Source: Rikenellaceae bacterium (lineage in GTDB: Bacteria > Bacteroidota > Bacteroidia > Bacteroidales > Rikenellaceae). From it: 64,000 nucleotides of DNA. Location: the NCBI GenBank assembly GCA_009783565.1, contig WRDF01000001.1:1-64000 (forward strand). Direction: 5' to 3'. Positions within the stretch are counted from its first letter, which is position 1; each line of letters starts with the position of its first letter. The position numbers and the translations under genes were made by a program. Below the pieces are notes generated by a model, which worked only from the letters and a program-made list of their open reading frames with translations, was not told the DNA's origin and did not search any database. This document shows positions 14,657 through 23,001 of this stretch, in pieces.

Positions 14657-14755
14657 CGCGCGTGGTTTCCAGCCTGCCGGAGGGCTGTCATTCCGAGCGA
14701 GGCGCGTAAGTGCCGACGAGGAATCTATCGCTAATATACAGATTAGTAAACAAAG
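14657..14755. repeat. Dispersed intergenic repeat, TCATTCCGAGCG family
   Basis: It starts with CGCGCGTGGTTTCCAGCCTGCCGG, nearly repeated after ubiX (22303-22340). It continues into TGTCATTCCGAGCG and GAGGAATCTATCGCTA, the hallmark of the B-family repeats at 22879, 33530 and 55466. Confidence 0.6.
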
Positions 14756-14766
14756 AAAAGATATAA

Positions 14767-15603
14767 ATGATTGATATAGAGCGAGCTTCAAAGGCTTTCG
14801 GGCGATTGTTGGAGATTCTGGCGCGGTTGCGACGGGAATGCCCCTGGGATCGGGAGCAGACGATGGAGTCGCTGCGGAATTGCACGATAGAAGAGACTTT
14901 CGAGTTGGCGGATGCTATCGTAGATACTGATTATCAGGCGATTAAGCGCGAACTTGGCGATCTGTTGCTACACGTCGTGTTCTATGCGCGCATCGGCGAG
15001 GAAGAGGGGCGGTTCGACATCGCGGAGATTATCGATGCGCTGTGCGAGAAGCTCATTTTTCGTCATCCGCACGTTTTCGGCGCAACGCAAGTTGATGGCT
15101 CTCAGCAGGTTATGCAGAATTGGGAGGACTTGAAGCTCAAAGAAAAACAGTCGCGGCGCGGAGTGCTGGACGGCGTGCCGCGCAGCCTTCCGGCAATGGT
15201 CAAAGCGTTCAGGATCAGCGAGAAAGCGGCATCGGCGGGCTTCGATTGGGAGCAGCCGGCAGACGTGTGGACAAAGGTGCGCGAGGAGATCGACGAAGTG
15301 GGCACGGAGCTTGCCTGTGACAACGAACCGGAGTTTGTCACAGGCGACACAAGTGAAAAATGTGCGTCTCCCGAAAAAATTCAGGACCGTCTGGAATCCG
15401 AGTTCGGCGACCTCTTTTTCGCACTCGTAAATGCCGCCCGACTGTACGGTGTAGACCCCGAAATGGCTCTGGAACGCAGTAATAAAAAGTTTATCCGCCG
15501 TTTCGACTACATAGAACGGCAGGCGGCAAAACTCGGCATACCCTTGCGCGACGTGCCTCTCACACGCATGGAAGAGTGGTGGCAGGAAGCGAAAAACAAT
15601 TAA
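14767..15603 (+). CDS. mazG: Nucleoside triphosphate pyrophosphohydrolase
   Basis: A 278-residue MazG with two tandem MazG domains. The first (about 10-120) shows CPWDREQTMESL, EETFELADAI and RELGDLLLHVVFYA. The second (about 165-260) shows REEIDEVGTEL and SEFGDLFFALVNAARL. It hydrolyses NTPs, including aberrant ones, to monophosphates. About 25 extra residues (around 184-210) split the usual link between the EEIDE and EFGDL motifs; the DNA there contains a palindrome (15312-15345), suggesting an in-frame repeat insertion. It is followed four bases later by the gamma-carbonic-anhydrase-like gene. Confidence 0.9.
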   Translation: MIDIERASKAFGRLLEILARLRRECPWDREQTMESLRNCTIEETFELADAIVDTDYQAIKRELGDLLLHVVFYARIGEEEGRFDIAEIIDALCEKLIFRHPHVFGATQVDGSQQVMQNWEDLKLKEKQSRRGVLDGVPRSLPAMVKAFRISEKAASAGFDWEQPADVWTKVREEIDEVGTELACDNEPEFVTGDTSEKCASPEKIQDRLESEFGDLFFALVNAARLYGVDPEMALERSNKKFIRRFDYIERQAAKLGIPLRDVPLTRMEEWWQEAKNN

Positions 15604-15606
15604 AAT

Positions 15607-16143
15607 ATGGCAATTATCAGAACTTTGAACGGCATTACGCCACAGATAGGACAAGGAACGTTCCTTGCCGAGACGGCTGCTATTATAGGCGATGTGGTTA
15701 TAGGCGACGACTGCTCGGTATGGTACGGGGCGGTACTGCGCGGCGATGTGAACGCCATACGCATCGGCAACCGCACCAACATTCAGGACGGCGCGGTGCT
15801 CCACACGATGTACCGCGAGTCGGCGCACCCGTCGCAGACGATAATAGGCAGTGATGTCTCGATAGGACACAATGCCATAATTCACGGTGCGGTTATCGAG
15901 GACGCGTGCCTTATCGGCATGGGCGCAACGGTGCTCGACAATGCAAGGGTCGGCACGGGGTGCATCATCGCGGCAAATGCGCTGGTGCTTTCGGGTGCTG
16001 TGTTAGAGCCGAACGGACTGTATGCGGGTATTCCCGCCAAGCGCGTGCGGGAGGTCACCCCCGACCAGCGCGCCGAGATCATCGAGCGCACGGCACGCGA
16101 CTATATAATGTACGCATCGTGGTATGCGGACACGCACGCATGA
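15607..16143 (+). CDS. Gamma-carbonic-anhydrase-like hexapeptide-repeat protein
   Basis: 178 residues forming a left-handed beta-helix of hexapeptide repeats (IIGDVVIGDDCSVWYGAVL, IGMGATVLDNARVG) and a C-terminal helix. The three metal-binding histidines of the gamma-CA/YrdA family are present (GAVLHTM, SIGHNAIIHGAVI). The members are trimeric zinc or iron proteins; carbonic anhydrase activity is proven for few of them. It lies four bases after mazG and 35 bases before aroC, so they may be co-transcribed. Confidence 0.8.
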   Translation: MAIIRTLNGITPQIGQGTFLAETAAIIGDVVIGDDCSVWYGAVLRGDVNAIRIGNRTNIQDGAVLHTMYRESAHPSQTIIGSDVSIGHNAIIHGAVIEDACLIGMGATVLDNARVGTGCIIAANALVLSGAVLEPNGLYAGIPAKRVREVTPDQRAEIIERTARDYIMYASWYADTHA

Positions 16144-16178
16144 TTTACCTGGCTACCCGCCTAATTTGTAATTGACTA

Positions 16179-17147
16179 ATGAACTCTTTCGGTAATAAGC
16201 TGAGGATCACGCTGTTCGGCGAGTCGCACGGGCCGGTTGTAGGAGTTGTCATAGACGGTGTTCCACACGGATTGAAGCTCGCGGAAGCCGATTTTGCGAC
16301 GGATATAGAGCGGCGCAAGAGCGGTGCGGCGGGCACTACCGCGCGCCGCGAAAGCGACCGGCCGGAGTTGTTGTCGGGCCTTTATAACGGCTTCACGACA
16401 GGCGCACCGCTCGCCATAGTATTCCGGAATGATGACGTGCGGCCGGATGATTACCGCGATTTTGCCGCGCAACCGCGTCCGGGACACGCCGACTGGACAG
16501 CACGTGTTCGGTACGGCGGGTTTAACGACCCGCGCGGCGGCGGTCAATTTTCAGGACGGCTGACGCTTCCCCTGGTGGCAGCGGGAGTGGTGGCGAAGCG
16601 CGTACTCGGCGACGAGGTGCACATCGCAGCGCACGTTGCGGCAATCGGAGACGAGACCGACGAGCGGCGATTCGACACCTGCATAGAGCGCGCGGCGATG
16701 GCCGGAGACTCGGTGGGCGGCGTGGTGAGGTGCACGGTGGAAGGGTTTCCCGCAGGGCGCGGTGAGCCGTTTTTCGATGCGGCGGAGAGCGTCATAGCGC
16801 ATATTTTATTCGCCATTCCGGGTGTGCGGAGCGTCGGCTTCGGTGCGGCAGAGGCGGCGGCAACGATGCTCGGTTCGGAGCACAACGACGCGATCGTCTC
16901 GCCCGACGGACGCACGGCGACAAACCATGCGGGCGGCATAAACGGCGGCCTGACGAATGGTAATCCATTGACGGTCAGCATTGTTGTAAAGCCCACGTCA
17001 AGCACCGCCCGCGAACAACACACCGTTAATATGACTACGGGCAAGGTAGAGTCGCTTTGTATCGGCGGTCGCCACGACGTGTGTATCGCCCTGCGTATGC
17101 CCGTCATTGTGGAAGCCGCCGTCGCCATCGCGCTGGCGCAGTTATAA
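16179..17147 (+). CDS. aroC: Chorismate synthase
   Basis: 322 residues, somewhat shorter than the usual ~355. It catalyses the last shikimate-pathway step (EPSP to chorismate) using reduced FMN. The family signatures are present: GESHGPVVGVVIDG near the N-terminus, RPGHADW, RYGGFNDPRGGGQFSGRLTL and the GGINGGLTNG/ATNHAGG region. The C-terminus ends soon after RHDVCIALRMPVIVEA, so the terminal extension of longer homologues is missing. Confidence 0.9.
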   Translation: MNSFGNKLRITLFGESHGPVVGVVIDGVPHGLKLAEADFATDIERRKSGAAGTTARRESDRPELLSGLYNGFTTGAPLAIVFRNDDVRPDDYRDFAAQPRPGHADWTARVRYGGFNDPRGGGQFSGRLTLPLVAAGVVAKRVLGDEVHIAAHVAAIGDETDERRFDTCIERAAMAGDSVGGVVRCTVEGFPAGRGEPFFDAAESVIAHILFAIPGVRSVGFGAAEAAATMLGSEHNDAIVSPDGRTATNHAGGINGGLTNGNPLTVSIVVKPTSSTAREQHTVNMTTGKVESLCIGGRHDVCIALRMPVIVEAAVAIALAQL

Positions 17148-17153
17148 TTATGG

Positions 17154-17184
17154 TTTGTTATTCATTAATAAAGTAGTATCTTCG
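17154..17184 (+). promoter_or_regulatory. Promoter of the acetate-type transporter
   Basis: TTTG (17154-17157), a 19-base spacer and TATCTTCG (17177-17184; one mismatch to TAnnTTTG). The ATG at 17275 leaves a ~85-base leader. Confidence 0.55.
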
Positions 17185-17274
17185 CGCTTTGAATTTCGCG
17201 AATTTAAGCGGAACGCATACATACAAAACGCACGCGCGCGAACAAACAATCACAAAAATACTACTTACAACACA

Positions 17275-17874
17275 ATGGAAACAAAACAGGTAAAAGTCGA
17301 GGTTGCCGACCCGACAACTCTCGGACTTTTCGGCCTTGCGCTGGTAACGCTCGTGGCCTCGTCACAGAAACTCGGACTCACCAGCGGACTCAGCCTCGTA
17401 GTGCCCTGGGCGTTCTTTCTGGGTGGTTTTGCACAACTCATCGCGTCGATATTCGACTTCAAACACAACAACCTCTTCGGCTCGACAGCGTTCGCAGCCT
17501 ACGGGCTTTTCTGGCTCGGCATGGGCGTGAGCTGGCTTATCCGCATGGGATGTTGCGGCGAGATACTGAGCGCATCGGCCGATGTGAAGCAGTTGGGCGT
17601 AGTGTTTATCGGCTATATGCTCCTCACGATCGTTTTCACGATCTCTGCGATACGGATGTCGAAAGCGATGTTTTTCTTGCTATTGCTGATAGTTCTTTTG
17701 TTTAAAGGGCTGGCATTGGAGTCGTTCGGATTCGGACATTTCTGGCATCTCGTAGCGGCATATGCCGAGTTGGGAATTTCACTGCTGACGTTCTATGTGC
17801 TTGCTGCCAAGTATCTTAACAGTTTCTTCGGCCGCGAAATGTTGCGCACGGGCAAGCCGTTTTGCAGTAAATAA
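17275..17874 (+). CDS. GPR1/FUN34/YaaH-family (acetate/succinate) transporter
   Basis: 199 residues from METKQVKVEV, the first ATG after a good promoter. Six membrane segments are predictable. The N-terminal ADPTTLGLFGLAL corresponds to the family NPAPLGL motif, and the PWAFFLGGFAQLIASIFDFKHNNLFGSTAFAAYG core is typical of SatP/YaaH proteins. These are acetate/succinate-proton symporters or channels of the inner membrane. It is flanked by aroC and tRNA-Val with no operon partner. Confidence 0.85.
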   Translation: METKQVKVEVADPTTLGLFGLALVTLVASSQKLGLTSGLSLVVPWAFFLGGFAQLIASIFDFKHNNLFGSTAFAAYGLFWLGMGVSWLIRMGCCGEILSASADVKQLGVVFIGYMLLTIVFTISAIRMSKAMFFLLLLIVLLFKGLALESFGFGHFWHLVAAYAELGISLLTFYVLAAKYLNSFFGREMLRTGKPFCSK

Positions 17875-17918
17875 TATTTTGCAGGCGCAATTTTTTAGGT
17901 AAAAAATTGCGCTGAGGG

Positions 17919-17949
17919 TTTGCGAAATTGAAAATAAGGTTTACCTTTG
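17919..17949 (+). promoter_or_regulatory. Consensus promoter of tRNA-Val
   Basis: TTTG (17919-17922), 19 bases, TACCTTTG (17942-17949): an exact Bacteroidota consensus 13 bases before the tRNA. Confidence 0.75.
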
Positions 17950-17962
17950 CATCGCGCAAATG

Positions 17963-18037
17963 GGGAGTTTAGCTCAGCTGGTTCAGAGCATCTGCCTTAC
18001 AAGCAGAGGGTCGGCGGTTCGAATCCGTCAACTCCCA
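17963..18037 (+). tRNA. tRNA-Val (anticodon TAC)
   Basis: A 75-base cloverleaf with acceptor GGGAGTT/AACTCCC, D arm TAGCTCAGCTGGTTCAGAGC, anticodon loop CTTACAA (TAC) and T arm CGGCGGTTCGAATCCGTC. It has its own promoter and terminator. CCA is not encoded. Confidence 0.95.
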
Positions 18038-18052
18038 CAAAAGCAACGATGC

Positions 18053-18081
18053 AAAAAGCCACTCTGTCGAGTGGCTTTTTT
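18053..18081 (+). terminator. Intrinsic terminator of tRNA-Val
   Basis: AAAAAGCCACTC / GAGTGGCTTTTTT, a 12-bp stem with a TGTC loop and a T run. Confidence 0.9.
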
Positions 18082-18192
18082 GTCGCCGCTCATAAAGCGC
18101 GCGACAGATGGCGAGCGTCTTTTTGCAAGCCTCTACTCTATTTACCGCAAAATAATTACCTTTGCCGAACAAACTCAACAACCACCGATTTT

Positions 18193-18774
18193 ATGAAAAA
18201 ATGGATATTCGTAGCGCTGGTATGCGCTTTTTCGGCAAGTTCGTGCGACGTGATGAGACAGGTCGGCAGTTCGTTCAACATGGTGAACTGCAAATACGAA
18301 TTCAATTCTATTACCGAACTGTCGTTGGCGGGAATCAACGTTTCGGACGGGTTGTCGCTGACGAACATTGCCAGAGCGACCTCATTGCTCGCGGGCAACG
18401 CCTCATCGATACCTCTTCACATGACCATAAACCTTGATGTTACCAATCCGAACGCATCGGCGGCTCTGCTCAACGGGATGCAATATATACTTTCGATAGA
18501 CGGGGTAGAGTTCACCACCGGAAGCGTCGCAAAACAATTCAATGTTCCGGCCGGTGCGACCAATGTATTGCCTCTGGTCATAGGGTTCGACATCGCCACT
18601 CTGCTGTCGGGCGAAACGAGGAATGCGGTCAGCAGCGCCGTGATGAACCTTATCGGTATCGGCGACCGGAAAAGCGCCGTATCGCTGAGAATAAGGCCGT
18701 CCTTTCTGGTGAATAACCTTACCGTCGCCTCACCGGTATTCATCCCTATCGAGTTCGCGTTCGGAGGCAGGTAG
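18193..18774 (+). CDS. LEA14-like lipoprotein
   Basis: 193 residues with a lipoprotein signal peptide (FSASSC, Cys at about 18). A mostly beta domain follows that resembles the water-stress/LEA14 fold: ATSLLAGNASSIPLHMTINLDVTNPNA, then an IDGVEFTTGS strand pair and a conserved IPIEF end. The ATG at 18193 was chosen because the signal peptide starts there and a TACCTTTG -7 box lies at 18157-18164. It is a probable periplasmic or outer-membrane lipoprotein of unknown function. Confidence 0.7.
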   Translation: MKKWIFVALVCAFSASSCDVMRQVGSSFNMVNCKYEFNSITELSLAGINVSDGLSLTNIARATSLLAGNASSIPLHMTINLDVTNPNASAALLNGMQYILSIDGVEFTTGSVAKQFNVPAGATNVLPLVIGFDIATLLSGETRNAVSSAVMNLIGIGDRKSAVSLRIRPSFLVNNLTVASPVFIPIEFAFGGR

Positions 18775-18809
18775 CGGGAAGTAAGACCACATCTGCCATA
18801 GAGCAGTCG

Positions 18810-19274
18810 CTATGGCAGATGGAGGTTTTGGGGAATAAGTTGGATTTGTGCGGGAGTATATTCTCCTCCGTGGGTATTTAGTCTATGACCAGGTGGTACA
18901 GAGCCAAGGTGGAAGTATACGGGCATTTCTAAAATTGACCTGACAGGCTTGCCGTCTATTCTTCCCGGCCGCCAACGCGGTGACGAAAGTAATGCGAACA
19001 CCACCGGTTCATTGAGTTTATCGTTAGTACTACGGAGAATTCTGGCATTGCTCAACCGACCATCTTTTTCGATCACGAATGAAACCTTTATAACATCACT
19101 ACTCTCGTAAAGATCCTTAGGGTAGTTGATATTATCTGATACCCATACCGAAAAAGTTCTCCAATCACGCTCTTCGAATTTGGGCATTACCTCGCTCTTC
19201 TTTTTACTCGTGCTCGCGCAGGCGCAGAACAATATCGCCGACAAGACAATAAGACAAAGTTTAGCGGTTTTCAT
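18810..19274 (-). CDS. TonB C-terminal-domain lipoprotein (paralogue 1)
   Basis: 154 residues. The lipoprotein signal LSAILFCACAS is followed by a TonB_C-like domain: MPKFEERDWRTFSVWV, VSFVIEKDGRLSNARIL, LLSSPRWRPGRIDGKPVRS. The signal peptide and domain are nearly shared with the genes at 29417 and 32490. It lacks the membrane anchor and proline-rich spacer of a true TonB, so energy transduction is unlikely. Unlike its paralogues it has a ~25-residue tail (NTHGGEYTPAQIQ). Function is unknown. Confidence 0.75.
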   Translation of the reverse strand: MKTAKLCLIVLSAILFCACASTSKKKSEVMPKFEERDWRTFSVWVSDNINYPKDLYESSDVIKVSFVIEKDGRLSNARILRSTNDKLNEPVVFALLSSPRWRPGRIDGKPVRSILEMPVYFHLGSVPPGHRLNTHGGEYTPAQIQLIPQNLHLP

Positions 19275-19319
19275 AATATTTCGTTCTAAGCGGGCTTGAC
19301 CCGCAATCTCAAAAACTCC

Positions 19320-20633
19320 CTAATCTTCCGCCCCTTCATCATCGCTTTCCTCCGGAGATTCCTCCAAAGAGGCCGCCGACACGCTTTTCGGTAGCGCTTT
19401 CGAGGCTTTTACGCCGAGCTTTTGCAGCTTTTCGGCACGTGTTACGAGGCTTCCGCGGCCGGTCGAAAGTTGCGTCATCGCTTTTTCATAGCTCTCCGAC
19501 GCACCGCGCAGTCCCTTACCGATACCCTCCAACGTCTCGACGAACCCGACGAACTTGTCGTACATTTTCGCGCCCTCGTCGGCAATGGCTATGGCGTTGC
19601 GGCTCTGGCTGTCGCGTTTCCAGAGGTCGTCCACGATTTTCAACAGTGCAAAAAGGTTCGTGGGACTGCTGACGATCACTTTTTTCTTGTATGCGTCGTC
19701 CCATATCGAGCTGTCGGTCTGCAATGCGGCCATGAACGCCGGTTCGCTGGGGACGAACATGATCACGAAATCGGGTGAATCCAACAGCTCCTGATAGCGT
19801 TTCGAGCCGAGTTCATTCACGTGACGGCGCACCGAACTGACGTGCTCGCCGAGCCGCTGCCGCCGAGCAGTATCCTCCTCCGTGCTACCATCCACGCCGC
19901 CGCAATAATCGACGAACGCCGAAAGCGACACTTTCGAGTCGATGACGATATGTTTGCCCTCCGGAAGGCGCAGGATGATATCCGGCCGCAGGTTCGCACC
20001 CTCCGCGTCTTTCAGGTTTTCCTGCACCGTGTAATGGATTCCGCGCACGAGGTTCGAGCTTTCGAGGATCGTTTCGAGGATCATCTCACCCCAGTCGCCC
20101 TGCACTTTCGAGTTGCCGCGCAAGGCGGCAGTGAGATTTGTGGTCTCTTCCGTAATGCGGCGGTTCAGTTCACGGAGGCTTTGAATTTCGTGTTGCAGTG
20201 CGCCGCGTTGCCGGTTCTCTTCGGAATATATCTTCTCGACCCGTTCGCGAAATTCGGTGATATTATCGCGGAACGGTTTGAGCATCATATCCATCGCCTC
20301 CCTGTTCGTGGCCTTGAACTGCACGGTTTTCTCTTCGAGGATTTCGTTGGCCAGATTACGGAACTCCGCACGGAACGACGCCTGCAACTTTTCGAGTTCC
20401 TCTTTGTCACGCTGCGCCTGCCGGACGAGGGTATCACACCGTTCGTCGGCGCGCGCAAGCTCCGACGAGAGGCGCGTAATCTCATCGGTTTTACACGCAA
20501 TCGTTTCGTTTGCAGCGTATTCCGCTTCACGTCGTTCTCTCTCTGCCCTCCTGATTTGTCGTGCCGAGTTGAACGCCACACTTAACGCCGCACACGCCGC
20601 TGCCGCCAGCACAATGACTAAGGTATATTCCAT
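19320..20633 (-). CDS. rmuC: DNA recombination protein RmuC
   Basis: 437 residues with an N-terminal membrane anchor (about 3-22), a long coiled coil (about 30-190) and the RmuC nuclease-like domain. Domain signatures are GNSKVQGDWGEMILE, LRPDIILRLPEGKHIVIDSKVSL, PSEPAFMAAL and SSPTNLFALLKIVDDLW. RmuC limits inversions at short repeats; the DWGE and DSKV stretches are the PD-(D/E)XK-like core. The C-terminus is acidic. It lies 12 bases after the DUF4837 gene, suggesting one operon. Confidence 0.9.
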   Translation of the reverse strand: MEYTLVIVLAAAACAALSVAFNSARQIRRAERERREAEYAANETIACKTDEITRLSSELARADERCDTLVRQAQRDKEELEKLQASFRAEFRNLANEILEEKTVQFKATNREAMDMMLKPFRDNITEFRERVEKIYSEENRQRGALQHEIQSLRELNRRITEETTNLTAALRGNSKVQGDWGEMILETILESSNLVRGIHYTVQENLKDAEGANLRPDIILRLPEGKHIVIDSKVSLSAFVDYCGGVDGSTEEDTARRQRLGEHVSSVRRHVNELGSKRYQELLDSPDFVIMFVPSEPAFMAALQTDSSIWDDAYKKKVIVSSPTNLFALLKIVDDLWKRDSQSRNAIAIADEGAKMYDKFVGFVETLEGIGKGLRGASESYEKAMTQLSTGRGSLVTRAEKLQKLGVKASKALPKSVSAASLEESPEESDDEGAED

Positions 20634-20645
20634 TTAATTCAGGAA

Positions 20646-21659
20646 TTAATCTTCGATGAACCTTACGCCATGCACCTTACTTTCAAGCTGTCGGAGCAGG
20701 TTGCGTTTGGGTTTCTTGGGGTCGGGCGAGTAGACATAGAAATCGAGCGTCACTATGCGGTTGCGCGGGGCGTCGAGCGTCGTATAACTCACAAAAGGCC
20801 CGCCCATAAAGTCGCCGTGCACATCCCAGAACCCGCGCATCTCGATCCACTGTCTGCCTCTGATTCCGAACGAACTTATCTCCGGCCCCAAATCGGGATA
20901 CGTCGTCATATACGACCCGGCCACCTCGCCGGGAATCAAACCGACGAACCCGTTGCGCCGCGCCATGAGAGCCTCCAACGTGAAGTCCTCCGGGCCGCTG
21001 TGCGGGTATGTATATATCACGATTCCCTGACTCGATTGCGGATATTCCTGCCGCAGCCACAGAAAATTATCGAGGTTGTTGGCGAGCGTAAACCCTTGCG
21101 GTATCGACATTTCGAAGCCGAATTTCTCCTGCACCAGAGTCTGTAACTGCACAGCCGGCGAGCGGTGGGCGAGCGCAAGAAACCGGTCACGTTCGGCGAT
21201 GGCAAAAATCTGCCGCAGATAATGCCCGTGCTCGCCGACATATCGCGCCAACGCGGCCTGGTTCGGCCCCTGTACATAAACTATTATCTGTGGCGCGGCA
21301 AAACGGTTATTCTCCGTTACCATGCGCGGCTCGGCGTGCTCAGGACTGATATCCAGCACGATAGTATTACGGTGACGCCTCAGATGCACGCTATGTGCCT
21401 GCGGGGTCGAGCGTATAAGATAGAACTGCGGCTCGTAGGAATTGATCATCGGCACGGGCGCGCGCATCACGGAGCGCACCGAATCGCCCAGCACACCGTC
21501 CCATGCACTGTGGTTTGCGACCACTATCACGTCGAATGCCGCACCGTGCGAGCCAGGCAATGTCGGGGGCCTGTCTCTGTCTCTACACCCTTTGCATCCG
21601 CTTGCCGCTATCGCTATACCGACCATTAGGGTCGCCACGAATATAATTCTGCTTCTCAT
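20646..21659 (-). CDS. DUF4837 family lipoprotein
   Basis: 337 residues with a lipoprotein signal (IAASGCKGC). Blocks I recognise from Bacteroidota DUF4837 proteins are DVIVVANHSAWDG, VMRAPVPMINSYEPQFYLIRS, FGFEMSIPQGFTLANNLDNFLWLR and RGFWDVHGDFMGGPFVSYT. It is a probable envelope protein of unknown role. It is upstream of rmuC on the same strand with a 12-base gap. Confidence 0.8.
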   Translation of the reverse strand: MRSRIIFVATLMVGIAIAASGCKGCRDRDRPPTLPGSHGAAFDVIVVANHSAWDGVLGDSVRSVMRAPVPMINSYEPQFYLIRSTPQAHSVHLRRHRNTIVLDISPEHAEPRMVTENNRFAAPQIIVYVQGPNQAALARYVGEHGHYLRQIFAIAERDRFLALAHRSPAVQLQTLVQEKFGFEMSIPQGFTLANNLDNFLWLRQEYPQSSQGIVIYTYPHSGPEDFTLEALMARRNGFVGLIPGEVAGSYMTTYPDLGPEISSFGIRGRQWIEMRGFWDVHGDFMGGPFVSYTTLDAPRNRIVTLDFYVYSPDPKKPKRNLLRQLESKVHGVRFIED

Positions 21660-21739
21660 AGTTTTATTATTTTCTCAAAGGTATCGTTTTTCATCGAATA
21701 TTTTGCTATCCGCCCGAATGATTCTACATTTGCATAATT

Positions 21740-22312
21740 ATGACACCCCACCCCACAAGGATCGTCGTAGGCGTGACCGGCGCGAGCGGCGCGGTCTATG
21801 CGCGCCTGCTCGTGCAGGAGCTATTGCGGCAACCTGCCATAACGGAGATCGCACTGATACACAGCGCGAATGGTGTAGCGGTGGCTGAGTATGAAGGCCA
21901 GCTTATAGTCACCGACGACCCGCGCATTCGCCGTTTCGACAACGCCGACATGTTCGCCGCTCCTGCTTCGGGGTCGGCAGGTTACGAGGCAATGATCGTC
22001 GTCCCGTGTTCGATGGGTACGGCAGGGCGGATCGCGTGCGGCGTATCCGACAGCCTGCTCACGCGCGCGGCGGATGTGATGCTCAAAGAACGCCGTCCGT
22101 TGCTGCTCGTTCCGCGCGAGACGCCTCTCTCCGGCATCCACCTGCGCAATCTGGCCACGCTTTCGTCGGCCGGCGCGATCGTCATTCCCGCCTCTCCGTC
22201 TTTTTATTCATTGCCCGCCACGCTCGATGCGCTGTGCATGACCGTCGTCGAACGCATTGTTGCACTTTTGGGCTTCGATGCGCCCCACTACGAATGGAAC
22301 TCGCGCGCGTGA
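21740..22312 (+). CDS. ubiX: Flavin prenyltransferase UbiX
   Basis: 190 residues of the UbiX/Pad1 flavoprotein fold. It has an N-terminal GVTGASGAVYARLL, the EAMIVVPCSMGTAGRIACGVSDSLLTRAADVMLKE region, and LLLVPRETPLSGIHLRNLATLSSAGAIVIPASPSFY near the C-terminus. It makes prenylated FMN, the cofactor of UbiD-type decarboxylases. No ubiD is visible in the window. It is divergent from the DUF4837 gene. Confidence 0.9.
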   Translation: MTPHPTRIVVGVTGASGAVYARLLVQELLRQPAITEIALIHSANGVAVAEYEGQLIVTDDPRIRRFDNADMFAAPASGSAGYEAMIVVPCSMGTAGRIACGVSDSLLTRAADVMLKERRPLLLVPRETPLSGIHLRNLATLSSAGAIVIPASPSFYSLPATLDALCMTVVERIVALLGFDAPHYEWNSRA

Positions 22313-22363
22313 TTTCCAGCCTGCCGGATAACTGTCATTGCGGGCTTGACCCCGCAATCTCTA
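22303..22363. repeat. Dispersed repeat at the ubiX 3' end
   Basis: GCGCGTGATTTCCAGCCTGCCGG is nearly the same as the sequence after nadE (14657). It overlaps the ubiX stop and runs into TGTCATTGCGGGCTTGACCCC, an A-family half-repeat also seen near 19290 and 53771. Confidence 0.5.
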
Positions 22364-22858
22364 TTGTATCCCGTCGCTCGCCCCTCTGAAAGTAAAATAT
22401 TTCTGCATCAAATAGCTGTACACCACAACAAACGGCGTTGTTAGAATCTGCGACGGGGTGCTCCATACGTAGAGTACCTCGACAAAGAATTTCAACAGTA
22501 AATGATTGAGTGCCAGCGCCCCCAGCCACGATATGAGATAGCGTACGAGTTGAGTGCGTGTGCGCAAGGGCGAACGCGTGAATGCAACGTTGCGGTTCAG
22601 ATAGAACCCCGCGGCGAACGTGAACAGCACGATACTGTACAGCGCGGCGGTGTGCGGCGCGACCGTTATCACACCGAAGTCGAACCACCGCCCTGCGACA
22701 ACATAATGATTCGATACGTAGAACAGCACCCACCCCAGCACGACGTTCAGCGCTCCGCACACGGCATAGCGAAACACCTGCCGCGTCACAAGGTGGTGCA
22801 GCGGCGGCACGTAAAACACGTCTATCACTCGCGTCAGAAGACCTGCGAATCCGCTCAT
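22361..22858 (-). CDS. GtrA-like membrane protein
   Basis: 165 residues with four predicted membrane segments. The family signature VFRYAVCGALNVVLGWVLFY is near the N-terminus, with FYLNRNVAFT in the centre and a conserved YSYLMQKYFTF end. GtrA-family proteins are linked to polysaccharide or teichoic-acid sugar transfer, probably moving lipid-linked sugars. No glycosyltransferase partner is adjacent. It sits between two dispersed repeats. Confidence 0.8.
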   Translation of the reverse strand: MSGFAGLLTRVIDVFYVPPLHHLVTRQVFRYAVCGALNVVLGWVLFYVSNHYVVAGRWFDFGVITVAPHTAALYSIVLFTFAAGFYLNRNVAFTRSPLRTRTQLVRYLISWLGALALNHLLLKFFVEVLYVWSTPSQILTTPFVVVYSYLMQKYFTFRGASDGIQ

Positions 22859-22878
22859 TTAGTTAATGAATTATGAAT

Positions 22879-22984
22879 GTCATTCCGAACGCCGCAGGCG
22901 GAGGAATCTATCGTTAGTTTATAAAATAAAAGAAAGACGAGCGATAGACCCCTCGTCGCGCTACCGCGCTCGCTCGGGATGGCA
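22879..22984. repeat. Dispersed palindromic repeat, B family
   Basis: TCATTCCGAACGCCGCAGG... GGAGGAATCTATCGTTAG, a central TTTATAAAATAAAAG, then GAGCGATAGACCCCTCG and CGCTCGCTCGGGATGGCA form an imperfect long inverted repeat between two minus-strand genes. Other copies are at 14657, 33530 and 55466. Confidence 0.65.
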
Positions 22985-23001
22985 ATTTGATTATGGTCTT
23001 A

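Noticed and set aside
14968-15885. ~305-codon minus-strand frame across mazG and the next gene
   Set aside because: It spans two well-supported plus-strand genes and has no recognisable domain.
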